From Betaproteobacteria bacterium (GTDB taxonomy: Bacteria > Pseudomonadota > Gammaproteobacteria > Burkholderiales > JAEUOS01), in contig JAQGMJ010000080.1 in NCBI GenBank assembly GCA_028292405.1, positions 1 to 34,264 on the forward strand: a stretch of 34,264 nucleotides of DNA, written 5' to 3'. Positions 8,558 to 15,274 of this stretch are shown one piece after another (the stretch's first letter is position 1; each line of letters begins with the position of its first letter). The position numbers and the translations under genes were made by a program. Under the pieces are notes generated by a model. It was given only the letters and a program-made list of their open reading frames with translations. It had not been told where the DNA came from and made no database searches.

Positions 8558-8968
8558 TCAGGCCGCCACGGCCTTGCGCCGCGGCGCCTTTTTCACCGCG
8601 GCTTGGGGGCCGCTTTTCACAGCGGCGTTCTTCACCGCCTTTTTGCGCGCAACGCCCGCTTCGGCAAGCGCGCTGTCGATCAGTGCCGGCAGCAGGCCGG
8701 GAAAGCGGCTTTCCACATCCGCGCCGCGCAGCGACATGAAGCGCAGCTTGCCGTCGGCGCGCGTTTCGGTCAGGCCGGCCTCGCGCAGGCGGGCGAAATG
8801 ATAGGAGAGGGCGGTCTTCGAGGCGAAGTCGAGGAACTCGCTGCACTGCAGCTCGCCGCGTTCGGCCAGGCGCGCGATCACCTGGCGCCGCACCGGGTCG
8901 GAGAGGGCATCGTAGATCGCCGACAGGCCGATCTGGGCGGTCGCCGGGTGGTGGATTTCGCGGGGCAT
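8558..8968 (-). CDS. ArsR-family transcriptional regulator with basic C-terminal tail
   Basis: The protein is 136 residues with an ArsR winged-helix domain (about 13-95): YDALSDPVRRQVIARL, then the recognition region SKTALSYHFARLREAGL and the wing TRADGKLRFMSL. The metal-binding ELCVC motif of ArsR/SmtB sensors is replaced by ELQCSEF with a single Cys42, so metal sensing by that site is unlikely. Residues 108-136 form a Lys/Ala/Pro-rich tail resembling histone H1-type tails. The gene is divergent from the MFS transporter gene. Two TTCAA/TTGAA palindromes lie in the shared promoter region, so it most likely represses both genes. Its candidate promoter leaves only a few bases before the ATG, so the message may be nearly leaderless. 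Confidence 0.87.
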   Translation of the reverse strand: MPREIHHPATAQIGLSAIYDALSDPVRRQVIARLAERGELQCSEFLDFASKTALSYHFARLREAGLTETRADGKLRFMSLRGADVESRFPGLLPALIDSALAEAGVARKKAVKNAAVKSGPQAAVKKAPRRKAVAA

Positions 8969-8977
8969 GATGTTGGA

Positions 8978-9006
8978 AGTCTACCCCTGCATCGCCTTCG
9001 GTTCAA
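8978..9006 (-). promoter_or_regulatory. Candidate sigma-70 promoter of the ArsR-type gene
   Basis: On the minus strand TTGAAC (9006-9001) and TAGACT (8983-8978) are separated by 17 bases. The -35 box is the left arm of the palindrome at 9001-9018, which suits autorepression. Initiation would fall near 8971, about three bases from the start codon, and no ribosome-binding site is visible. Confidence 0.5.
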
Positions 9007-9018
9007 GGATTGTTGAAC
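9001..9018. promoter_or_regulatory. Inverted repeat, candidate ArsR-type operator 1
   Basis: GTTCAA and TTGAAC are separated by six bases, a perfect 6+6 palindrome. It overlaps the -35 box of the regulator gene and lies just upstream of the transporter -35 box. The half-site TTGAA is shared with the second palindrome at 9054-9069. Confidence 0.6.
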
Positions 9019-9025
9019 AATTTTC

Positions 9026-9054
9026 TTGACAATCGCGCCAACGGCCGGTTTAAT
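9026..9054 (+). promoter_or_regulatory. Sigma-70 promoter of the MFS transporter gene
   Basis: A perfect TTGACA (9026-9031) is followed after 17 bases by TTTAAT (9049-9054), one mismatch from TATAAT. This is the best promoter in the window. Transcription would start near 9061, about 31 bases before the start codon, inside the second palindrome. Confidence 0.75.
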
Positions 9055-9069
9055 TCAATGGTTATTGAA
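9054..9069. promoter_or_regulatory. Inverted repeat, candidate ArsR-type operator 2
   Basis: TTCAAT and ATTGAA are separated by four bases. The site touches the last base of the transporter -10 box and covers the expected start point, so binding would block initiation. A further half-site AATTGAA lies at 9076-9082. Confidence 0.6.
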
Positions 9070-9091
9070 CTATTAAATTGAAGGAGGGCGC

Positions 9092-10276
9092 ATGTTCGAA
9101 CGCCTGTTCTGGCTTTCGCTGGGGGCATTCGCCGTCGGCACCGAAGGCCTGGTGATCGCCGGCATCCTGCCCGGCATGTCGCGCGACCTGAATGTCTCGC
9201 TGGCGGCCATCGGGCAACTGGTGACGGTCTTTTCGCTCGCCTACGCGCTGGGTTCGCCGCTGCTGGCCATCGCCACCGCGGCCTGGCCGCGCGAGCACGT
9301 ATTGCGCGCGGCGATGGGCGGCTTTGCCGCCGCCAACCTGCTGGCGGCGCTGGCGCCGGGCTACTGGTGGCTGATGGCGGCGCGCGTGCTGCTGGCGCTC
9401 GCCGCGGGCCTGTTCATGCCTACCGCCGGGGCTTACGCGGCGGCGTCGGTCGAGCCGGCGCAGCGCGGGCGGGCGATCGGTTTTGTGTACATGGGCATGA
9501 CCGTCGCCCTGGTGGTCGGCGTGCCGCTGGGCACCTGGATAGGCGGCGCCCTGGGCTGGCGCGCAACCTTCGTCGGCGTCGCCGTACTCGCGCTGCCGGC
9601 GCTGGCGGGACTGTGCCTGCCCCGGCCGCGACAGGTGATGCAGGCGCCGGCGGGCTTGCGCGAGCGCCTGGGCGTGGCCGCGCGGCCGGAAATCCTGCGC
9701 AGCCTGGGCGTAACGTTTTTCTGGGTCGGCGGCGCCTTCGCCATCTTCACTTATCTGGCGCCCTTCATGCATGCGGCGGTCGGCATGGGCGAGGCCAGCG
9801 TGGCGTGGGTGCTGATGCTGTGGGGCGTGGGAGCTGCGGCCGGCAACCTGCTCGGCGGCCATCTGGCCGACAGCAAGGGGCCGCGCTACGTGATCGTGCG
9901 CGCGTTGGCGATCATGATGGCGGTGTTCGCACTGTTATCGCTGGCGGCGGCCTGGCTGGCGCCGCCGCTGGCGACGGCGGTGATACTGGTGCTGATCGCG
10001 GCGTGGGGCGTGGCCGGCTGGGCATTCGCGCCGGCGCAGCAGTCCTACCTGGTGCACCTGGCGCCGCCGCTGGCGCCGGTGGCGCTATCGCTCAATTCCT
10101 CGGCGATGTACCTGGGCATTTCGCTGGGCGCGTTTGTCAGTTCCTTCGCGGTGGCCTGGGGCCAGGTGACGGTGATCGGCTGGATCGGCTGCGGCGCCGA
10201 GGTGGCGGCGCTGGGGCTGGTGTGGCTGGGCGCGCGCCGGCGCCCCGCGCAGCCGGCGCATCCGGCCGCTGCATGA
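9092..10276 (+). CDS. Major facilitator superfamily transporter (DHA1-type exporter)
   Basis: The product is 394 residues with about twelve hydrophobic helices and the AraJ/YdhP-like drug:H+ antiporter layout. The start resembles the family opening LFWLSLGAFAVGTEGLVIAG, and a GRAIG/GMT-type loop follows the fourth helix region. The short basic cytoplasmic tail is RRRPAQPAHPAAA. The inner-membrane protein probably exports small molecules by proton antiport. AAGGAGG lies seven bases before the ATG, giving very strong translation initiation. It is divergently transcribed with the ArsR-type regulator and shares its operator region, so expression should respond to whatever ligand releases that regulator. 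The substrate cannot be told from sequence. Confidence 0.88.
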   Translation: MFERLFWLSLGAFAVGTEGLVIAGILPGMSRDLNVSLAAIGQLVTVFSLAYALGSPLLAIATAAWPREHVLRAAMGGFAAANLLAALAPGYWWLMAARVLLALAAGLFMPTAGAYAAASVEPAQRGRAIGFVYMGMTVALVVGVPLGTWIGGALGWRATFVGVAVLALPALAGLCLPRPRQVMQAPAGLRERLGVAARPEILRSLGVTFFWVGGAFAIFTYLAPFMHAAVGMGEASVAWVLMLWGVGAAAGNLLGGHLADSKGPRYVIVRALAIMMAVFALLSLAAAWLAPPLATAVILVLIAAWGVAGWAFAPAQQSYLVHLAPPLAPVALSLNSSAMYLGISLGAFVSSFAVAWGQVTVIGWIGCGAEVAALGLVWLGARRRPAQPAHPAAA

Positions 10277-10291
10277 AGCGTTGCTGCGTGA

Positions 10292-11449
10292 TCAGTTGCC
10301 GAGATTCTTCAGCAGGTTCCTGGCGATCACCAGTTGCTGGATCTGTGAAGTGCCTTCGTACAGGCGCAGCAGGCGCACGTCGCGGTAAAAGCGCTCGACC
10401 TTGTATTCGTTGATGTAGCCGGCGCCGCCATGGATCTGCACGGCGCGGTCGGCGGCACGGCCCACGGCCTCGGTGGTGAAGTATTTGCAGCAGGCGGCGA
10501 GCATCGGCATTTGCGGGTCGCGCGCGTCGTACCTGGCGGCGCCGTCGCGCACCATGCTTTCGGCGGCGTAGAGCTCGGTCTGCATGTCGGCCAGCATGCC
10601 CTGGATCAGCTGGAACTCGGCAATCGCCTGGCCGAACTGCTTGCGCTCGCTGGCGTAGGTGGCCGCCTCTTTGAGCAAGCGTTTGGACATGCCGGTGGAA
10701 ATGGATGAGATGTGCAGGCGGCCGCGGTCCAGCACCTTCATCGCGGTCTTGAAGCCAACGCCGGGTTTGCCGCCGATGATGTTGGCGGCGGGCACCCTGG
10801 CATTTTCAAAAATGACGTCGCAAGTCTTGGTGCCGCGCTGGCCCATCTTCTTGTCGATCTTGCCCAGGGTGATGCCCGGGGTGTCGCGCGGCACAATGAA
10901 GGCGGAAATGCCGCCGGCGCCTTTGTTTGCCGCATCGGTGCGCGCCATCAGCGTAAAGCCCTGGGCGCGCACGGCATTGGTGATGAAGCGCTTGGTGCCG
11001 TTGATTACGTAGTGGTCGCCGTCGAGCACCGCGCTGGTCTTCAGCGAGGCGGCGTCCGAGCCGGCGCCCGGTTCGGTGAGGGCGAAGGAGAAGATGTATT
11101 CGCCGGTGGCGATTTTCGGCAGGTAAGTGCGGCGCTGCTCCTCTGTGCCGTCCATCAGGATGCCCTGCGAGCCGATGCCGACGTTGGTGCCGAACACCGA
11201 GCGAAAGGCCAGTGCGGTCTGCCCGAGCTCGAAACCGATTTCGACTTCCTCGCTCATGGAAAGGCCGATGCCGCCGTACTCCTCGGGAATCGACAGGCCG
11301 AACAGGCCGAGTTCCTTCATCTCGGCGATGATCTCGGCCGGCACTTCGTCCTCGTGCTCGACGCGGTCTTCGTTGGGTACCAGGCGCTCCTGGACGAAGC
11401 GGCGAACCGATTCCTTCAGCAATGCGAACGTCTCCTGGTCCAGGGCCAT
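10292..11449 (-). CDS. Acyl-CoA dehydrogenase
   Basis: The 385 residues match the usual length of soluble FAD acyl-CoA dehydrogenases. The N-terminal helical domain includes SIPEEYGGIGLS. The central FAD/substrate region carries FALTEPGAGSDAASLKT and RFITNA. The C-terminal domain has the HGGAGY and LYEGTSQIQ motifs, with E365 of YEG as the probable catalytic base. It catalyses alpha,beta-dehydrogenation of an acyl-CoA, passing electrons to ETF. The start lies directly after the stop of the upstream binding-protein gene: that TAA is embedded in AAGGAG, which acts as this gene's ribosome-binding site, so translation is coupled. Chain length or branching specificity cannot be read. It converges on the MFS gene with a 15-bp gap. 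Confidence 0.92.
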   Translation of the reverse strand: MALDQETFALLKESVRRFVQERLVPNEDRVEHEDEVPAEIIAEMKELGLFGLSIPEEYGGIGLSMSEEVEIGFELGQTALAFRSVFGTNVGIGSQGILMDGTEEQRRTYLPKIATGEYIFSFALTEPGAGSDAASLKTSAVLDGDHYVINGTKRFITNAVRAQGFTLMARTDAANKGAGGISAFIVPRDTPGITLGKIDKKMGQRGTKTCDVIFENARVPAANIIGGKPGVGFKTAMKVLDRGRLHISSISTGMSKRLLKEAATYASERKQFGQAIAEFQLIQGMLADMQTELYAAESMVRDGAARYDARDPQMPMLAACCKYFTTEAVGRAADRAVQIHGGAGYINEYKVERFYRDVRLLRLYEGTSQIQQLVIARNLLKNLGN

Positions 11450-11460
11450 TGCGGCTCTCC

Positions 11461-13074
11461 TTATTGCGCTGCCTTGACGTCGCGCGCGAAGGTGAATTCG
11501 TCGGTGCGGGCCAGGTAATCGAGATTTTTCTTCATTGCCCAGGAAGCGATCTGGTGATGGATCGGGATCACGCCGTAGTTTTTCATCGCCAGGCCCATCG
11601 CCTGCACGGCGATGGCTTCGCGCTTTTTCTCGTCGGTGGTGGTGAAGTCTTCATCCAGCAGCTTGTCCATTGCCGGCAGCGAATGCTTGCCCCAGTTCCA
11701 GGTGCCGTAGCCCTTGTCGGGGGTGGGCGTGGCCAGCAGCGAGCGCAGGGCGAGATCGCCGGAGAAGGAGCCCCAGCCGAGCATGGCGAAGGGGTAGTCG
11801 CCGTTGCGGGCGTGACCGAGATAGACGGTAATGGGCGAGGCCTCGACCTTGGCGGTGATGCCGACGCGGGTGAGCATTTGCGCCACGGCTTGTGCTACCT
11901 GCTCGTCGTTGACGTAGCGGTTATTTGGCGCGTAGACGGTCATGGCGAAGCCATCCGGGTAGCCGGCGGCGGCGAGCAGTTTTTTCGCGCCTTCGGGGTC
12001 GTAGGCTTCGGGCTGGAGGTCCTTTGCATAACCGAACACCGGCGGGGCGACGACGTTCGACGCCGGGATGGACATGCCTTCCATCACGCGCTGGGCGATG
12101 GCGCCGCGGTTGATCGCCTTGGAGATGGCCTGGCGCACGCGGATATCCTTGAAAGGATTTTTCGGCAGGGGCTTCCCATCTTTGGAGGTAAGGCCAGGCA
12201 CCTGGTCGCGTGCCTGGTCCATGGTGAAGAACACCGTGCGCCACGACACTTTTTGCACCAGGCGGAATTGCGCATTGGTCTTGAGTTTTGCGGCATCGGT
12301 GGTGGGGATGTTCTCGATCATGTCGACGTCGCCCGACAGCAGCGCCGCGATGCGCGGGCCGTCGTTCGGCAGGAGGCGCAGGGAAACCTTGTCCCAGGCT
12401 GGCGCGCCGCCCCAGTAGGCGTCGTTGCGCGCGAGTTCGATGCGGTCGCCGCGCCTGAAGGCGGCGAGCTTGTAGGGGCCGGTGCCGCCGCTGAATTTGC
12501 CGCTGTTGAAGTCTTCGGTGCTGGCGCCCTGCATCTTCTTGCTGATGATGAAAATCGAGTCGAGGTCCCCCGCCAGCGGGGCGTAGGGCTTGGCGGTCTT
12601 GAAGCGCACTGTGAGCGCATCGACGGCCTGCATGGCGGTGATCGCCTTGGTGTAGGTGGCGAACTGGCCGCCGTTTTTTTCCATTGCGCGGGCGCGCTCG
12701 ATGGAGGCGATGACATCGTCGGCGGTGAAGGGCGAGCCGTCCTGGAATTTCACGCCGGGGCGCAGCTTGAATTCCCAGGTGGTGGCATCCACCGTGCGCC
12801 AGGAGACGGCAAGGCCGGGGATCACGCGGGCGTCGGCGTTGACGTGGGTGAGCGAGTCGTAAAGATGCCACAGCGCGCTGACGTTGGAGCCGATGTTGAT
12901 GTGGTGCGGGTCCAGCGAAGTGACGTCGGCGCTCATGCCGATGCGCAATTCGGCGGCGTGGGCCGCGCCGGCCAGGAGCAGCAGGGCCGCGAATGCGCCG
13001 CGCAGCAGCACGCGAAACGGCAGGGAGACAGAAATGCGGAGGGGAATGCGGCGGGCCTGGTTCATGGGCGGCAT
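11461..13074 (-). CDS. ABC transporter substrate-binding protein, family 5 (peptide/nickel type)
   Basis: This 537-residue protein has a signal peptide (positive ARR start, hydrophobic FAALLLLAGAAHA, cleavage before AELRIG). It shows the SBP family 5 blocks SLDPH near residue 55, a GPYKLAAFRRGD block, RVRQAISKAI, and a late PIHHQ segment. Family 5 proteins deliver peptides, nickel or sugar oligomers to Dpp/Opp-type permeases. No permease or ATPase gene is near, so this is an orphan receptor. It is clearly paralogous to the protein at 15275-16864, with many identical blocks, and the two bracket a Bug and a dehydrogenase gene. A start nine bases later (13065) is equally possible; neither has a clear ribosome-binding site. 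Confidence 0.9.
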   Translation of the reverse strand: MPPMNQARRIPLRISVSLPFRVLLRGAFAALLLLAGAAHAAELRIGMSADVTSLDPHHINIGSNVSALWHLYDSLTHVNADARVIPGLAVSWRTVDATTWEFKLRPGVKFQDGSPFTADDVIASIERARAMEKNGGQFATYTKAITAMQAVDALTVRFKTAKPYAPLAGDLDSIFIISKKMQGASTEDFNSGKFSGGTGPYKLAAFRRGDRIELARNDAYWGGAPAWDKVSLRLLPNDGPRIAALLSGDVDMIENIPTTDAAKLKTNAQFRLVQKVSWRTVFFTMDQARDQVPGLTSKDGKPLPKNPFKDIRVRQAISKAINRGAIAQRVMEGMSIPASNVVAPPVFGYAKDLQPEAYDPEGAKKLLAAAGYPDGFAMTVYAPNNRYVNDEQVAQAVAQMLTRVGITAKVEASPITVYLGHARNGDYPFAMLGWGSFSGDLALRSLLATPTPDKGYGTWNWGKHSLPAMDKLLDEDFTTTDEKKREAIAVQAMGLAMKNYGVIPIHHQIASWAMKKNLDYLARTDEFTFARDVKAAQ

Positions 13075-13131
13075 TGTTTCACAAAGCGTGCGGCGCGTGA
13101 CTCGGATTCGCGCGCCGGCGCAGCCGCCTCC

Positions 13132-14109
13132 TCAGGGCCGGCGCGGTTTGACCTCGGGGTTGGCCAGGCGCAGCTCGCCGCCGTTGCAGAACTTGACGAT
13201 CTGCTCGAAGGCCTCGCCGAAATACAACTCGAAGGTCTCCCACTCGGCCCAGGCCAAGTGCGGGGCGCAGAGCACGTTGGGCATTTTCAGCAGCGGGTGG
13301 TCGCCGTTGACGACCGGCTCCTGCTCGTAGACGTCCACCGCCGCGTAGCCGGGGCGGCCGGCATTCAGGGCCGCCACCAGGGCGCCGGGGGCGATCAGCT
13401 CGGCGCGCGCGGTGTTGATCAGGAGCGAGGTCGGCTTCATGCAGGCGAGGTCTTCCGGCGTGACGGTATGGCGCGTGTCCGGGTTCAGGCGCAGGTGCAG
13501 CGTCAGCACATCCGAGCGCTCGAAAAAGTCTTCCCGGCTGGCGGCCGGCTCGTAGCCCAGCTTGGCGGCCTTGGCGAGCGAGCCGGCGCGGCCCCAGATC
13601 AGGATGTTCATGCCCAGGCCCACGCCGGCCTGCGCTACCAATTCGCCGATCTTGCCCAGGCCGTAGATGCCGAGGTTGCTGCCGCGCAGGCGGTGCGACA
13701 AGGTGCTGGGCCAGGCGCCGGCGCGCATCGCGATGGCTTCGCCAACGACGTTGCGGCGCGCCGCCATCATCAGGGCGACGGTGAATTCGGCGGGCGCGTA
13801 GTGCGAGCCGCTGATGCCGCTGGTCACCGCGACGCCGTGTTCGGTGCAGGCGGCGTAGTCGATGCTGGCGGCGTGGCGGCCCACCAGGGCGATCTGCCGC
13901 AGCTTCGGCAGGCGGGCGATCAGCGAGCGGGTGAACTCGACGCGCTCGCGGATGGCGACGACGCAATCCGCGTCCTTCAAGCGTTCGACCAGTTCGTTTT
14001 CATCGGCGGCCGGCTGCTGGTAGATGGTGATCTGGTGACCGGCCAGCATTTCGTAGCAGGCCAGTTGCGGCACCATGTTCTGGTAATCGTCGGGGATGAC
14101 TATGTTCAT
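13132..14109 (-). CDS. D-2-hydroxyacid dehydrogenase family protein
   Basis: The 325-residue protein has the two-domain fold of D-isomer-specific 2-hydroxyacid dehydrogenases. The dinucleotide loop is G150-L-G-K-I-G155, followed by IWGR at the end of the second strand. The catalytic triad is present: R235 (NTARAEL), E264 (YEQEP) and H284 (APHLAW). It should reduce a 2-keto acid with NAD(P)H or oxidise the hydroxy acid. The substrate is unknown; the motif around R235 differs from the usual RG-x-x-V-D and suggests a divergent subgroup. No ribosome-binding site precedes the ATG, and the 51-bp leader consists largely of an imperfect 10-bp tandem repeat. It sits between the Bug gene and the second family-5 receptor in one orientation. 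Confidence 0.9.
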   Translation of the reverse strand: MNIVIPDDYQNMVPQLACYEMLAGHQITIYQQPAADENELVERLKDADCVVAIRERVEFTRSLIARLPKLRQIALVGRHAASIDYAACTEHGVAVTSGISGSHYAPAEFTVALMMAARRNVVGEAIAMRAGAWPSTLSHRLRGSNLGIYGLGKIGELVAQAGVGLGMNILIWGRAGSLAKAAKLGYEPAASREDFFERSDVLTLHLRLNPDTRHTVTPEDLACMKPTSLLINTARAELIAPGALVAALNAGRPGYAAVDVYEQEPVVNGDHPLLKMPNVLCAPHLAWAEWETFELYFGEAFEQIVKFCNGGELRLANPEVKPRRP

Positions 14110-14120
14110 TGCGTGGGTTT

Positions 14121-14150
14121 TCGTTGATGTTCGCTGATGTTCGTTTATGT
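14121..14150. repeat. Imperfect 10-bp tandem repeat in an intergenic leader
   Basis: Three units, TCGTTGATGT, TCGCTGATGT and TCGTTTATGT, lie head to tail, and a decayed fourth (TTGTTCGTGA) follows at 14151-14160. They fill the 51-bp gap between the Bug stop and the hydroxyacid dehydrogenase start. The 10-bp period would place each unit on the same face of the helix. Confidence 0.65.
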
Positions 14151-14160
14151 TTGTTCGTGA

Positions 14161-15150
14161 CTATTCCGACATCGACAGGCCGGCGGTCTTCACCACCTTG
14201 GACCACTTTTCGGCTTCGGACTTGAGAAAGGCGCTGAACTGTTCAGGCGTGCTGGCGACCGGCTCGGCGCCCTGCTTGGAGAGGCTTTCACGCGCTTCCG
14301 GCGCCAGCAGCACCTTGGCGAGTTCGCGCTGCAGCTTGTGGGTGATTTCGGGCGGCAGGCCGGCGGGACCGACCATGCCGCTCCAGCCCACCACCTGCAC
14401 GGCGGCAAAGCCGGCCTCGGCCATGGTCGGCGTATCGGGGAAGGCGGCCTCGCGCGCCGTACCGCAGACGGCCAGCAGCTTCAGTTGCCCGGACTTGATG
14501 TGCGGCACCACCGAGGGCAGGGTGGTGATCATGAAGGCTGTTTGCCCGCCCATGACGTCGATCAGCGCAGGCGACTCGCCCTTGTTGGGCACGTGGTTGA
14601 ACTTGGTGCCGGCCTGCGAGCCCAGCAGTTCCACCGCAAGGTGGGTCAGGTTGCCGACGCCGGAAGAGCTATAGTTCAGGCCGCCTTGCGTACTCTTGTT
14701 GAGCGCCACCAGATCGGCGACGGTTTTTACCGGCAGCTTGGAATTGACCACCAGGGCGAAACTGAATTTGGTGGCCTGGCTGATCGGCGTCAGATCCGTC
14801 AGCGGCTTGTAGGGCATGCTCTTGTAGATGAACTGGTTGACCGTCATCGAGGCGGGCACCGCCATCGCCAGGGTGTAACCGTCGGGGCGCGCCTTGGCGG
14901 TGGTGTCCATGGCGATAATGCCGTTCGCGCCGGGGCGGGCATCGACGATGAACTGCTGGCCGAGGTTGTCGCCGACCTTCTGGCCGATCAGGCGCGCCAG
15001 CAGGTCGATGCTGGAGCCGGCGGCGTTTGGCGTGATCAGGCGCACCGGGTGGTTCGGATAGTCCTGCGCGCCGGCGCTGACGGCCAGCGCCAGGGGCAGC
15101 AGCGCGCGCAGCGCAAGCTTCAGGATGGAGGCGGTGGTCGACGGATGCAT
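14161..15150 (-). CDS. Bug/TctC family periplasmic substrate-binding protein
   Basis: The product is 329 residues with a Sec signal peptide ending at about SAGAQ before DYPNHPVRL. The Bug ligand loop here reads NAAGSSID instead of the usual AGG-x-x-D. Later hallmarks are RPGANG, KARPDGYTL and a VGPAGLPPE segment. Bug receptors bind carboxylated solutes and normally serve TctAB permeases, none of which are near. ATG 15150 is chosen because it starts directly on the signal peptide and follows AAAGGG. A longer version starting at 15189 is possible. The gene is the second of five same-strand genes after the family-5 receptor, so it may be co-transcribed with it across a 124-bp gap. Confidence 0.9.
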   Translation of the reverse strand: MHPSTTASILKLALRALLPLALAVSAGAQDYPNHPVRLITPNAAGSSIDLLARLIGQKVGDNLGQQFIVDARPGANGIIAMDTTAKARPDGYTLAMAVPASMTVNQFIYKSMPYKPLTDLTPISQATKFSFALVVNSKLPVKTVADLVALNKSTQGGLNYSSSGVGNLTHLAVELLGSQAGTKFNHVPNKGESPALIDVMGGQTAFMITTLPSVVPHIKSGQLKLLAVCGTAREAAFPDTPTMAEAGFAAVQVVGWSGMVGPAGLPPEITHKLQRELAKVLLAPEARESLSKQGAEPVASTPEQFSAFLKSEAEKWSKVVKTAGLSMSE

Positions 15151-15274
15151 AGGAGGCCCTTTGTCTCGTTGTGGTTGTTGGAATGGCATGCCGGAAACGA
15201 TGCGATTCGCGCCCTCGGGCCGCGCATCGTACCGCCGGCCGCCCCGGCTTGAAAGGGGCGGCGGCTAATCGGCC

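Noticed and set aside
11422..14127. A 901-codon plus-strand open frame opposite the acyl-CoA dehydrogenase leader, the family-5 receptor and the hydroxyacid dehydrogenase
   Set aside because: It is antisense to several well-supported genes and its product is a Gly/Val/His/Asp-rich composition without recognisable domains, as expected for the complement of GC-rich coding DNA.
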